Assembly (NCBI GenBank): GCA_035299425.1
Contig: DATGWP010000167.1
Coordinates: forward strand, 1 to 64,000
Length of the DNA: 64,000 nt
Reading direction: 5' to 3'
Source: Bog-950 sp035299425
GTDB taxonomy: Bacteria > Bacteroidota > Bacteroidia > Chitinophagales > LD1
Below are positions 35,201 through 44,660 of the stretch, one piece after another. Below the pieces are notes generated by a model. The model ran no database searches, had not been told where the DNA came from, and saw nothing but the letters and a program-made list of their open reading frames with translations. A program made the position numbers and the translations under genes. Numbering within the stretch: position 1 is the stretch's first letter; every line of letters begins with the position of its first letter.

Positions 35201-36291
35201 AAAAAATACTGGCCTGTGTAGGCACCCGCCCAAATTTTATTAAGATAGTAAAGCTGGAAAAGCTATTTGCCGAAGCGGGATTTGAATACCGCATACTGCA
35301 CACCGGCCAGCATTTCGACCAAAAGATGAGCGATGTATTCTTCCACCAGCTTAAGCTGCGCAAACCCGACTACTATTTAGGTATAGGCGGTGGCAGCAAC
35401 AATGAGGTAGTGGGTAAAATAATAGTAGAAACAGAAAAAATATTACTGGAGTATAAGCCAGACATACTGATAGTGCCCGGCGATGTAAACTCAACCTTTG
35501 CCTGTGCCTTTGCGGCAGCATCGCTGCGGATACCAGTAGGCCACATAGAGAGCGGCCTGCGCAGCGGCGATATGGATATGCCCGAAGAACGCAACCGGAT
35601 ATTGACTGACTCTTTATCGGACTTATTATTTGTAACCGAACCGGTAGGGGTTGACTTTTTGCGCAAGGCCGGTGTAGACGAAAAGAAAATAAAACTGGTA
35701 GGTAACACTATAGTAGATGCACTAACAGAAATGCTGCCGGTAGTAGATGATTGTAAAGTGCTGGATGAACTTGGTGTAGCCAAACCATATGCGGTTGTTA
35801 CCTTCCACCGTCCCGTAAACGTAGATGACGAAAAGAACCTGGGTATAATAGTAGATGCATTGGCGCGCATATCGGTAATGATGCAAGTGGTGTTCCCTAT
35901 ACATCCGCGCACATTAAAAAGACTGGAGGCAACAGGATTAAAAAGCAAAATAGATAACCCCAACATTAAACTGACAGAACCTCTAGGCTATATTGAGTTT
36001 TTGAAACTGATGAAAGAAAGCGTTTGTATCATCAGCGATTCCGGCGGGGTGCAGATAGAATCGAGCTATTTTAACATACCGTGCTTTACCGTACGCGATA
36101 CTACTGAGCTGAAGATAACCATAGAAGAAGGTACCAACCGGCTAATGGAGCTGGATGCAGCTAAAATTGCAGCCGAAGTAAAACAGGTAATTGACAAACC
36201 CAACACCCCGCCCAAACAGCCATGGCTGTGGGATGGCAAGGCCTCTGAGCGCATTGTAGAAGAGGTAAAGAGTTTTTTAATCGGGCGATAA
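35197..36291 (+). CDS. Non-hydrolysing UDP-sugar 2-epimerase (WecB/WbpI family)
   Basis: 364 residues of GT-B-like fold. ACVGTRPNFIKIV, RILHTGQHFDQKMSD, IVPGDVNSTFACAFAA, GHIESGLRSGDMDMPEERNRILTD, and ISDSGGVQIESSYF are the family hallmarks, including the conserved Glu, His and Asp of the active site. WecB makes UDP-ManNAc from UDP-GlcNAc; WbpI acts on the diacetamido-uronic acid analogue. The next gene encodes a WbpB/WlbA-type oxidoreductase, which favours a WbpI-like role, but by eye the two cannot be separated. Confidence 0.92.
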   Translation: MKKILACVGTRPNFIKIVKLEKLFAEAGFEYRILHTGQHFDQKMSDVFFHQLKLRKPDYYLGIGGGSNNEVVGKIIVETEKILLEYKPDILIVPGDVNSTFACAFAAASLRIPVGHIESGLRSGDMDMPEERNRILTDSLSDLLFVTEPVGVDFLRKAGVDEKKIKLVGNTIVDALTEMLPVVDDCKVLDELGVAKPYAVVTFHRPVNVDDEKNLGIIVDALARISVMMQVVFPIHPRTLKRLEATGLKSKIDNPNIKLTEPLGYIEFLKLMKESVCIISDSGGVQIESSYFNIPCFTVRDTTELKITIEEGTNRLMELDAAKIAAEVKQVIDKPNTPPKQPWLWDGKASERIVEEVKSFLIGR

Positions 36292-36318
36292 AGTTATTTT
36301 TGGGGATATTTGAGAGGG

Positions 36319-37284
36319 ATGAAAAACTTTGTTCTGATTGGTGCTTCGGGCTATATAGCTCCCCGCCATTTAAAAGCCGTAAAAGATACCGGTAACCAGC
36401 TACTAGCCGCCTACGATCCGTTTGACAGCGTGGGTATAATGGATAGCTATTTTCCTAACGCCGATTTTTTTGTAGAGTTTGAGCGGTTCGACAGGCACGT
36501 AGATAAGCTAAAGCGAAAAGACATACCGCTTGATTATGTGTCTATATGCTCGCCTAACTACCTGCACGATTCGCACATACGCTTTGGCCTGCGCAATGGT
36601 GCCGATGTGATTTGCGAAAAGCCGCTGGTGCTTAACCCGTGGAATGCGCAAAGCCTGATAGACCTGGAAAAAGAAACCGGCAAGCACATTAACAACATAT
36701 TGCAGCTACGCCTGCACCCCAACATTATAGCGCTAAAGAAAAAAGTAGACGAAAGCCCGAAGGATAAAATTTTCGATTTCGACTTAACCTATATCACCTC
36801 GCGCGGTAACTGGTACTACACCAGCTGGAAAGGCGATGTAAGCAAAAGCGGTGGCATAGCCACCAACATAGGCATTCACTTTTTCGATATGCTTACCTGG
36901 ATATTTGGCGCTGTAAAAACCAATATTGTGCATGTGCATACTCATGACCGCGCAGCCGGTTATTTAGAGTTTGAAAAAGCAAGGGTGCGTTGGTTTTTAA
37001 GCATCAATGCAGATACATTGCCCGATGCTGCCAAACAAAAAAACATGCGCACTTACCGCAGTATGAACCTGGAGGGCCAGGAAATTGAATTCAGCGATGG
37101 ATTTACCGACCTGCACACCGCCAGCTATACCGAAATAATTAAAGGGAACGGCTTTACGGTAAAAGATGCCATGCCGAGTATTGAAATAGCATACACCATA
37201 CGTAAAGAAACACCGGTGGGGCTTAAAGGCGATTATCACCCGTTTGCAAAAACACCGGGTGGCAATCATCCTTTCCATGTTTAA
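36319..37284 (+). CDS. Gfo/Idh/MocA oxidoreductase, WbpB/WlbA-like
   Basis: About 321 residues from ATG 36319; a TTG nine bases upstream is less likely. FVLIGASGYIAPRHLKAVKDTG, AAYDPFDSVGIMDSYFPNADFF, YVSICSPNYLHDSHIRFGLRNGAD and CEKPLVLNPWNA closely follow the pattern I know from WlbA/WbpB, the UDP-N-acetylglucosaminuronate 3-dehydrogenase. GIHFFDML supplies the active-site His and Asp. The product would be a 3-keto-uronic acid used for 2,3-diamino uronic acids. No UDP-GlcNAc 6-dehydrogenase or matching WbpE/WbpD enzyme is clear in this window. Confidence 0.88.
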   Translation: MKNFVLIGASGYIAPRHLKAVKDTGNQLLAAYDPFDSVGIMDSYFPNADFFVEFERFDRHVDKLKRKDIPLDYVSICSPNYLHDSHIRFGLRNGADVICEKPLVLNPWNAQSLIDLEKETGKHINNILQLRLHPNIIALKKKVDESPKDKIFDFDLTYITSRGNWYYTSWKGDVSKSGGIATNIGIHFFDMLTWIFGAVKTNIVHVHTHDRAAGYLEFEKARVRWFLSINADTLPDAAKQKNMRTYRSMNLEGQEIEFSDGFTDLHTASYTEIIKGNGFTVKDAMPSIEIAYTIRKETPVGLKGDYHPFAKTPGGNHPFHV

Positions 37285-37323
37285 ATTGTTGTTTGGTGTT
37301 TCACCTATAAGTTTTGAATAAGC

Positions 37324-39174
37324 ATGTGCGGAATAACCGGGTATTACTCCCCATCTAGAAAAATAAACGAAGCCGACCTGCACCGGATGACGGACTGCAT
37401 CAGCCACCGAGGGCCGGATGCTGCAGGTTACTTTTTTGATGATGCAAAAACCATAGGCCTGGGGCACCGCCGTTTAAGTATTATAGATTTAAGCGAGGCT
37501 GCCAACCAGCCTTTTTACTCGCATAGCGGCCGGTATGTTACCGTATTTAACGGCGAGGTTTACAATTTTCAGGAAATAGCTAAGCAGTTAAACATTACCC
37601 AGCGCACCAGCAGCGATACCGAAATAATAATAGAGGCCTTTGAAAAAAAGGGAGTTGATTTTGTGCACTTACTCAATGGCATGTTTGCCATTGCTATATG
37701 GGATAAACAAGACCATAAGCTTTATCTTTTCCGCGACCGGTTGGGCGTAAAACCTTTATACTATTATCATAAAGATGGTGAGTTTGCCTTTGGCTCAGAG
37801 ATTAAAGCGCTGCTAAAGATTGATGAAGTAGCCAACTATGCTAAGCCGGATAACAAAACTATTTACACGTTTTTATATTGCGGCTATGTGCCTGAACCGT
37901 TTACGGGCTTTAGCCATATACGCCGTTTACCTGCCGGTAGCTTTGCAGTTGTAGATGCGAATGGCATAAACATTAAAAACTATTGGAAACCCGAAGAGAA
38001 GGTCACCCCTCGGGTTGAAACAGATTTCAAATCGGCGAAAGAAGAGCTTAAAAACCTGCTGGTATCATCGGTAAAATACCGGATGATAGCCGATGTGCCA
38101 TTCGGTACCTTTTTAAGCGGTGGTATAGATAGCAGCACGGTTACAGCTATAGCCCAAAGCATTAGCAGCAAACCGGTAAAAACTTTCTCTATAGGGTTTA
38201 AGGAAGCAAAGTTTAACGAGAGCGAGTACGCTAAAAAAGTGTCGAAACACTTAGGCACCGAGCATTATGAATTTATTGTAACCGAGGCGGACGCTATGGG
38301 GCTTATAGACCGAATGCTGAATGCATACGATGATTTGTATTCAGAGTCATCGGGCATACCTACCATGCTGGTATCTAAACTAGCAAGGCAACATGTAACC
38401 ATGACCCTGAGCGGCGATGGTGGTGATGAATTGTTTATGGGTTATGGCTCGTACGACTGGGCAAAGCGGTTAAACAATCCGCTGGTAAAAATGCTGCGTA
38501 AGCCTGGTGCCGCATTATTATCGATGGCTGGTGGAAAATATAGGCGCGCAGCCGGAGTAATCAACTACAAAAGCGAAAAGCATTTAAAAAGCCATATCTT
38601 TTCGCAAGAGGAATACTACTTTAACGAGAGTGAGTTAGACAGTTTATTAAAGCCTGAATTAAAAACCCAATTGCTGTTTGACGAGCATTTGAATACCGCC
38701 CGCCAACTATCGCCGGCAGAAGAACAAGCCTTGTTTGATATTAAATATTACCTGAAAGACACTCTGCTTACCAAAGTAGATATAGCCAGTATGCAATACT
38801 CGCTGGAGACACGCACACCGTTTTTAGATTACCGGGTGGTAGAGTTTGCGCTCAATCTTTCGGAAGATTTGAAGAAGAAAGACGGCACTGCTAAATACCT
38901 GCTAAAAGAAGTGCTGTACGATTATGTACCGCGCCAGTTTTTTGATAGGCCTAAATGGGGCTTTTCTATTCCGCTAGGCAAATGGCTGCTTACCGATCTG
39001 CACTACCTGCTGGATAAATACCTGAGCGAAGAAACCGTGACCCAATGCAATGTGGTAAACTACAGCGTAGTAAAAAGCCTGCTTCAGCGATTTAAAAACG
39101 GCGAAGACTATTTGTTTAAGCGCATCTGGATATTGATAATCCTTCACCATTGGTTACTTAAATATAAGGGATGA
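37324..39174 (+). CDS. Asparagine-synthase-like glutamine amidotransferase (AsnB/WbpS type)
   Basis: 616 residues. The class II glutaminase domain starts at MCGITGYYS with Cys2 as nucleophile, followed by ISHRGPDAAG, GLGHRRLSIID and FNGEVYNF. The synthetase domain has the PP-loop SGGIDSS at residues 265-271 and SGDGGDELFMGY. The length suits AsnB, but its location beside 2-epimerase and WbpB-like genes, with no amino-acid genes nearby, suggests WbpS-like amidation of a uronic acid in the glycan. It overlaps the following GT4 gene by 4 nt (ATGA). Confidence 0.9.
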   Translation: MCGITGYYSPSRKINEADLHRMTDCISHRGPDAAGYFFDDAKTIGLGHRRLSIIDLSEAANQPFYSHSGRYVTVFNGEVYNFQEIAKQLNITQRTSSDTEIIIEAFEKKGVDFVHLLNGMFAIAIWDKQDHKLYLFRDRLGVKPLYYYHKDGEFAFGSEIKALLKIDEVANYAKPDNKTIYTFLYCGYVPEPFTGFSHIRRLPAGSFAVVDANGINIKNYWKPEEKVTPRVETDFKSAKEELKNLLVSSVKYRMIADVPFGTFLSGGIDSSTVTAIAQSISSKPVKTFSIGFKEAKFNESEYAKKVSKHLGTEHYEFIVTEADAMGLIDRMLNAYDDLYSESSGIPTMLVSKLARQHVTMTLSGDGGDELFMGYGSYDWAKRLNNPLVKMLRKPGAALLSMAGGKYRRAAGVINYKSEKHLKSHIFSQEEYYFNESELDSLLKPELKTQLLFDEHLNTARQLSPAEEQALFDIKYYLKDTLLTKVDIASMQYSLETRTPFLDYRVVEFALNLSEDLKKKDGTAKYLLKEVLYDYVPRQFFDRPKWGFSIPLGKWLLTDLHYLLDKYLSEETVTQCNVVNYSVVKSLLQRFKNGEDYLFKRIWILIILHHWLLKYKG

Positions 39175-40403
39175 CCGAAGTACTTTACATGAGTTACGAC
39201 GGCATGACCGACCCGCTGGGCCAAAGCCAGGTTATTCCGTATATCAAAGGACTGTCTAAACTCGGTTATCATTTCACCCTTATTAGTTTTGAGAAGAAAG
39301 ACCGTCTTGAAAAATTCGGGGCAGTTATAGCAGCGCTGCTAAAAGACAACAACATCGATTGGGTGCCGCTATCTTACACCAAAAGCCCGCCGGTACTTTC
39401 TACTATTTACGATACCTGGCGTATGCGCAGGAAGGCGTTTGAGTTACATAGCCGAAAGAAATTCAGCATAGTGCATTGCCGCAGTTACATTTCGGCACTG
39501 GTGGGGCTGGCCATGAAAAAGAAGTTTGGCACAAAGTTCATTTTTGATATGCGCGGTTTTTATGCCGATGAACGGGTAGATGGCGGCCTGTGGAAGTTAG
39601 ATAGCCCGCTTTACAAAATGGTGTATGACTTTTTTAAGCGGAAGGAAGTTGAGTTTTTAACCCATGCCGACCATACTATCAGCCTGACTGAAAACGGCAA
39701 GCGTATTATTCATTCGTGGGCGCACATACCCAACCAACCCGTACCTATACAGGTAATACCCTGCTGTGCCGACCTGGATAAATTTAGTCCCGAAAGTGTA
39801 GACCATAGCAAATTACAAGCGCTTAAAAATGAACTGGGCATAAAGCCCGATGACTTTGTAATAAGCTACCTGGGCAGTGTAGGCACCTGGTATATGCTGG
39901 ATGAAATGCTTGCCTTTTTTAAATGCCTGCTGGAGAAAAAACCTCAGGCCAGGTTTCTGTTTATTACCAACGAGCCGGCCGAACTGGTGCTGAGCAAAGC
40001 GCGCGAATTGCAGATTGCCGCTGATAGGTTTATCATAACCCCATCGCCAAGCCCACTGGTGCCAACTTATTTGTCGCTCTCCTCCATATCCTTTTTCTTT
40101 ATCAAGCCTGTGTTTAGCAAGCAGGCTTCCTCTCCTACCAAGCAGGGCGAAATAATGGGCATGGGCATACCCTACATTTGCAACACCGGTGTGGGCGATG
40201 TAGATGAAATTGTTAAAGACACCCGCTCGGGCTACCTTGTAGACCATTTTACCGTAGAAGACTACCGTAAAACTATTAATACTATACTTACTACTACCCT
40301 GAATGCCAACGAAATAAGGCAAGGGGCCTTCAAATATTACTCGCTGACTAAAGGAGTAGACAACTACAATAATGTTTATTGCAAACTTCTTGCAAAAACA
40401 TAG
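39171..40403 (+). CDS. GT4-family glycosyltransferase
   Basis: 410 residues. EVLYMSYDGMTDPLGQSQVIPYI is a distinctive start of one GT4 subgroup, followed by HCRSYISALVGL, FIFDMRGFYADERVDGG, ISYLGSVGTWYML and a donor region SPTKQGEIMGMGIPYICN. It is the last gene of the plus-strand glycan run. The gene after it starts with its own promoter-like element. Specificity unknown. Confidence 0.88.
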   Translation: MTEVLYMSYDGMTDPLGQSQVIPYIKGLSKLGYHFTLISFEKKDRLEKFGAVIAALLKDNNIDWVPLSYTKSPPVLSTIYDTWRMRRKAFELHSRKKFSIVHCRSYISALVGLAMKKKFGTKFIFDMRGFYADERVDGGLWKLDSPLYKMVYDFFKRKEVEFLTHADHTISLTENGKRIIHSWAHIPNQPVPIQVIPCCADLDKFSPESVDHSKLQALKNELGIKPDDFVISYLGSVGTWYMLDEMLAFFKCLLEKKPQARFLFITNEPAELVLSKARELQIAADRFIITPSPSPLVPTYLSLSSISFFFIKPVFSKQASSPTKQGEIMGMGIPYICNTGVGDVDEIVKDTRSGYLVDHFTVEDYRKTINTILTTTLNANEIRQGAFKYYSLTKGVDNYNNVYCKLLAKT

Positions 40404-40469
40404 AGCTATACCTATAAATAAGCATCTTTGAGAGTGAGGCAGACCGTCCATAAATTTACGGTTGGCCGA

Positions 40470-40499
40470 TTTGAGTTCGCATTTAATATCTTATATTTA
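40470..40499 (+). promoter_or_regulatory. Possible Bacteroidota sigma-A promoter
   Basis: TTTG at 40470-40473 and TATATTTA at 40492-40499 resemble the -33 TTTG and -7 TAnnTTTG elements with an 18-nt spacer; the last G of the -7 box is A. The element sits 15 nt before the ATG at 40515, so the leader would be very short. It marks the break between the glycan operon and the PKD-protein gene. Confidence 0.35.
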
Positions 40500-40514
40500 C
40501 GTATATCATTAAGA

Positions 40515-43500
40515 ATGAGAAAAACACTACTTCTTGCTTTTGTTTTAGGCTTAACCACTACCCTGTTTGCGCAGGAATACCGCCTGGTATGGCCTAAACA
40601 GGATTATGTATTCGATTCTACCGTAGTTAACTTTCAGTGGAGTGTGGTAGACAATGCTACCAGCTACGAGCTTCAGTATTCGGATAACGACCCTACTTTC
40701 GGGGTAGCTTCGCTTATTTCAGCTTCAGGTACTTCTTACCAAACTACGCTAACTGCCCGTAAAACTTATTATTGGCGTGTTAGAGCTATTACCAATCAGG
40801 GTACACAAGCGTGGTCATATGCCCGCAGGTTCTACATTTTCGAGCCCCCCCAAAAAAATGGTTTGCTATTATGGTTCGAGGCTAACAGAAATGTAACAGC
40901 ACCAGGCGGCGCGGTATCTGAGTGGGTTGACCGCTCAGCCTCTATTACAGCTACACAAACTGCAGCTAACAAACCTACCTTTACGCCCAATGTAACCCAG
41001 CTTAAAGGCAAGCCCGTAGTTAGCTTCGCCGGGGGCACCAGCAACCCTCAGATGATGACTTTCCCAAGTGTTACTATTGACTACGGTACAAATGGTGGAT
41101 ACACCTGTCTGGCTGTACGCAACTACAACAGCAACCCCGGTACTTACCTGCAATACTTTTTAGGTGGGCCTAGCGGTGTTGAGGCCAACGGGTTTGTAGC
41201 AGATGCAAGCTATTACACAGGCTCTACAGGATGGGGAGCATATACAACTGTAGGAGGATACAATGGCCTTTATACTACTATCGGTGCAGATTTAACCAGC
41301 ACCTATTCTATTTACACCGTTCAGCCCGAGCAATTAACCCGCAATGGTATTGCCCGGCCAACAGGAACCAATAATGAGGCTGGGTCGAACGCAAAATCGA
41401 ATTTCCTGTTAGGTACTTTAGGCCGAACAGCAACCGGTATTGGTCAATTCTTCTCTTATAAAGGCAACTTAGCCGAGGTTATAGTTTATGACAATACTCT
41501 TGATACTACCTCAAGAGTATTAGCCGAGCAATACCTACGCTACAAATATGCAAACCCGGTTAACATGGGTCCCGATACAATTTTTCCAAGCTTTTGCGTA
41601 AATACAACATTAACCCCGGGGCCCGGCTTTTTTGTCAAGCTTAAATGGTTTGATGGAGATAGCACCTCTACCACTAAAACAGTAACCAGCGTAGGCAAAT
41701 ATTGGGTAGAAGGTACTGATATATTTGGTTACAAATCTTATGATACCATTAATGTAAGGCCACAGATTTTCTTTAACCAGTTGCCTCCGGTAGCGTTTCT
41801 TTGTTCCGGCGATTCGCTGGTATGGAACACCGGCTACCCGGCCAATGGCTTTACATTCGATTGGTCTAACGGCGAGTCAACACCAAGCATAGCTATAAAA
41901 ACAGGTGGCACCTATTCTGTTACTATTGCAGATAATGCCAACTCTACCTGCCAGTTGCAATCGAGTGCAGTGGTGGTTACGGTAGATACTTTCCCCGATT
42001 ATACACTCGGTGCCGATACCTCTTTCTGTGCTGGTAACCGGTTGAATTTTCTGCATACCGATTCACTACTTTCTATTGTATGGTCTACCGGCGATACAAT
42101 TCGCGAGACGGCTATAAGCACACCAGGCAACTATTCGGTTGTTGCAGTAAATGCCAACCAGTGTGTAAACTACGATACCATTGGTGTATTAATCCGTGGT
42201 ATTGCACCTTCTATTTATTTCAGCAACCCTGTACTGTGCGCTACCGATACTATACAGTTTATAGACTCAAGCATTCCGCCAGGGGTGCCTATCAGCTATT
42301 GGCAGTGGAACTTTGGCGATGGCGATACCAGCAACCTGCAAAACCCAACTCATGTCTACGCTACCCCCGGCACATATACAGTTTCGCTTACTGCTACTAC
42401 CGACTCGGGTTGTGTAAACAGCCTTACCAAACAGTTGCCAGCCTACCTTAAGCCGGTAAGCCTGTTCCAATCACGCGTATCGTGCGCTACAGCCGAAACA
42501 CAGTTTTATGATCTTAGTTCTACAGCCCTGCCTGCATTACTTCAAACATGGAAATGGAATTTTGGCGGTCTCGATTCCTCGATAGTGCCTAATCCTACGT
42601 TTGCTTTCCCTGCGCAAGGCAAATACGAGGTTACCTTACGCACCAGCAACGATAATGGCTGCGTGAGCATCAAAAAAGATTCGGTAGAAGTATTTGCCGA
42701 GCTTGTGGCCGATTTTGCATTTAACCGGTTATGCCTGGGCGATACGGTTGCGTTTACCGATTTAACACCATCGTTCTCGTTGGTGTCGTGGCTATGGAAC
42801 ACGGGCGATGGCCGCTTCTTCACACAAAAGAACATCCGGAATAAATATGATGTAGCGGGCTCGTACCCTGTAACATTACAGATACAAAACGCCATTGGCT
42901 GTGTAGATGCTATTACCAAGACAGTAACCGTATACCCTAAACCCGATGCTGCCATTGGCAATGGCCTGATATGCGAAGACCAATACTATACACCCGTAAA
43001 CAATTCGGTAGTTACAGAACAAAACAATACCTGGAACTGGAATATCGCGGGCAATAATTATACGGGGTTTGAACCGCAGCACTATTTTGGCGATACAGGT
43101 ACTTACCCTATTAAACTACAGATTGTTTCGCAAAACGGATGTAAAGATTCTGCAAGCGGTATAGTATATGTGTCACCCATACCTGTAGCTAACTTTACAT
43201 TTGTGCCGCTATATGGCGATGCCCCTTTGCTGGCTACCTTTACCAATACCAGCCAGAATGCCGATAACTACACCTGGAATTTTGGCGATGGTGTTACAGA
43301 TAATACCACCAACCCTACCCACACCTATACTACCAACGATACTTTCCCTATACAGCTCGTGGCAATAAACGAAGTTGGTTGCTCGGATACTATAACCAAA
43401 AGTATAACTGTAGTCGTTACCGATTTGGATATATCTGTTGATAGGGTATACACCGATGAAGCTCCATTGCAGGATGGAACTGTTCTTGTTTCGGTATATG

Positions 43501-44015
43501 CCGATTTAAGCAATGTGGGCACGCGCCTGATAACCAATGCACGGCTGTATGCCACTATAGGCAGTGGCGGGGTTATAAGCGAGGAATGGGATACTATATT
43601 CCAGTCTGGCCAGGCCAAGCAGTATAAATTTGAGGCAAATTTTGTAGTAGCGGCCGGCAGCGCCAATACTTATGTATGTGTAGAAGCCACCAGTGTAAAC
43701 CATGGCGAAACAGAAACCCGCCTGGATAATAACAGGGAGTGCACATCGCTTACCGATGTTATACAATTAATCGGCCCATCTCCTAACCCGGCACGGGGCG
43801 ATGCCTATCTTGGTATTATATTGCCAAAAGCCGGCAAAGTTACTATTGAAATAATGGATATCTTAGGACAGCCAGTGCAGGAGATAACCGAGCTTAACCT
43901 GCCAGTAGGCCGAACAGATTTTGCGCTGCCTGTAAAAATGCTACGGGCATCGGAATATTTTATCCGTATTAAGCATAATGACGACAAACTGGTGCGCAAA
44001 CTGGTAGTGCATTAA
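40515..44015 (+). CDS. Secreted PKD-repeat protein with T9SS type A sorting domain
   Basis: 1166 residues from ATG 40515, where a signal peptide begins (MRKTLLLAFVLGLTTTLFAQ, cleaved near residue 20). An ATG further upstream would bury it. After it come a fibronectin-III-like domain (to about residue 110), a laminin-G/concanavalin-like region, Ig-like segments, at least five PKD-type domains recognisable by WxWNFGDG-like cores (for example WQWNFGDGD and YTWNFGDG), and a CARDB-like segment. The last about 85 residues (PSPNPARGDAY to the end) match the T9SS type A sorting domain. It is expected to be exported and anchored to the cell surface, perhaps as an adhesin; ligand unknown. Confidence 0.92.
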   Translation: MRKTLLLAFVLGLTTTLFAQEYRLVWPKQDYVFDSTVVNFQWSVVDNATSYELQYSDNDPTFGVASLISASGTSYQTTLTARKTYYWRVRAITNQGTQAWSYARRFYIFEPPQKNGLLLWFEANRNVTAPGGAVSEWVDRSASITATQTAANKPTFTPNVTQLKGKPVVSFAGGTSNPQMMTFPSVTIDYGTNGGYTCLAVRNYNSNPGTYLQYFLGGPSGVEANGFVADASYYTGSTGWGAYTTVGGYNGLYTTIGADLTSTYSIYTVQPEQLTRNGIARPTGTNNEAGSNAKSNFLLGTLGRTATGIGQFFSYKGNLAEVIVYDNTLDTTSRVLAEQYLRYKYANPVNMGPDTIFPSFCVNTTLTPGPGFFVKLKWFDGDSTSTTKTVTSVGKYWVEGTDIFGYKSYDTINVRPQIFFNQLPPVAFLCSGDSLVWNTGYPANGFTFDWSNGESTPSIAIKTGGTYSVTIADNANSTCQLQSSAVVVTVDTFPDYTLGADTSFCAGNRLNFLHTDSLLSIVWSTGDTIRETAISTPGNYSVVAVNANQCVNYDTIGVLIRGIAPSIYFSNPVLCATDTIQFIDSSIPPGVPISYWQWNFGDGDTSNLQNPTHVYATPGTYTVSLTATTDSGCVNSLTKQLPAYLKPVSLFQSRVSCATAETQFYDLSSTALPALLQTWKWNFGGLDSSIVPNPTFAFPAQGKYEVTLRTSNDNGCVSIKKDSVEVFAELVADFAFNRLCLGDTVAFTDLTPSFSLVSWLWNTGDGRFFTQKNIRNKYDVAGSYPVTLQIQNAIGCVDAITKTVTVYPKPDAAIGNGLICEDQYYTPVNNSVVTEQNNTWNWNIAGNNYTGFEPQHYFGDTGTYPIKLQIVSQNGCKDSASGIVYVSPIPVANFTFVPLYGDAPLLATFTNTSQNADNYTWNFGDGVTDNTTNPTHTYTTNDTFPIQLVAINEVGCSDTITKSITVVVTDLDISVDRVYTDEAPLQDGTVLVSVYADLSNVGTRLITNARLYATIGSGGVISEEWDTIFQSGQAKQYKFEANFVVAAGSANTYVCVEATSVNHGETETRLDNNRECTSLTDVIQLIGPSPNPARGDAYLGIILPKAGKVTIEIMDILGQPVQEITELNLPVGRTDFALPVKMLRASEYFIRIKHNDDKLVRKLVVH

Positions 44016-44046
44016 TACATAGTACAATAACACCAATCTGCTGTTG

Positions 44047-44078
44047 AAAAAGAGGCGCTGCATGCAGCGCCTCTTTTT
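44047..44078. terminator. Perfect palindromic terminator
   Basis: A perfect inverted repeat, AAAAAGAGGCGCTGCA followed at once by its reverse complement, with A and T runs on both sides. It lies 32 nt after the PKD-protein stop and 13 nt before purN, so it likely ends the former transcript. Its symmetry allows function in both directions. Confidence 0.8.
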
Positions 44079-44090
44079 ATTTTTACAGGC

Positions 44091-44660
44091 ATGCAGCATA
44101 TAGCAATTTTTGCCAGCGGAAAAGGAAGCAACGCACAGGCCATTATCGAATATTTTAAAAATCACCCCACCATTAAAGTTGCACTGGTAGTAACCAACAA
44201 CCCCGATGCCGGAGTAATAAAAATCGCCCATCAGCATAAAATCATATCGGCCATTGTAAGCAAAAACTTTATGGGTAATGAGGAGAATATGAATAAGCTA
44301 CTGGGCGCCCTAAATATAGACCTGATAGTGCTAGCAGGGTATCTTCAGCTAATACCTGCTTTTCTCATCAAGAAATTCGAAAACCGCATTATAAACATTC
44401 ATCCGGCACTGCTGCCTAAGCATGGTGGTAAGGGTATGTATGGTAAAAAGGTGCATGAGGCAGTGTTGACAGCTAACGACACTGAAACAGGCATAACTAT
44501 ACACTATGTAAATGAAAGATATGATGAAGGCAAAGCCATACTGCAAAAAGCGGTAGCAGTAGGCACTACCGACAATGCCGAAACCATAGCTGCCAAGGTG
44601 CAACAGTTGGAACATGAATGGTTCCCCAAAACCATTGAGCAGTTGCTTGAAAAGAAATAA
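44091..44660 (+). CDS. purN: Phosphoribosylglycinamide formyltransferase
   Basis: 189 residues, the usual length. IAIFASGKGSNAQAI is the phosphate-binding start, INIHPALLPKHGGKGMYG carries the catalytic Asn and His, and RYDEGKAIL the Asp. PurN transfers a formyl group from 10-formyl-THF to GAR in purine synthesis. It stands alone, without other pur genes, between a T9SS cargo gene and a convergent glycosyltransferase gene whose stop codon directly abuts its own. Confidence 0.95.
   Translation: MQHIAIFASGKGSNAQAIIEYFKNHPTIKVALVVTNNPDAGVIKIAHQHKIISAIVSKNFMGNEENMNKLLGALNIDLIVLAGYLQLIPAFLIKKFENRIINIHPALLPKHGGKGMYGKKVHEAVLTANDTETGITIHYVNERYDEGKAILQKAVAVGTTDNAETIAAKVQQLEHEWFPKTIEQLLEKK

Noticed and set aside
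39813..40451. A 212-codon minus-strand frame overlapping the last glycosyltransferase
   Set aside because: It is a shadow of the GT4 gene; no domain or ribosome-binding context supports it.
44091..44660. Possibility that this formyltransferase belongs to the glycan pathway
   Set aside because: Length, phosphate-binding start and NIH...D triad match PurN, and it is isolated by a terminator from the glycan locus.
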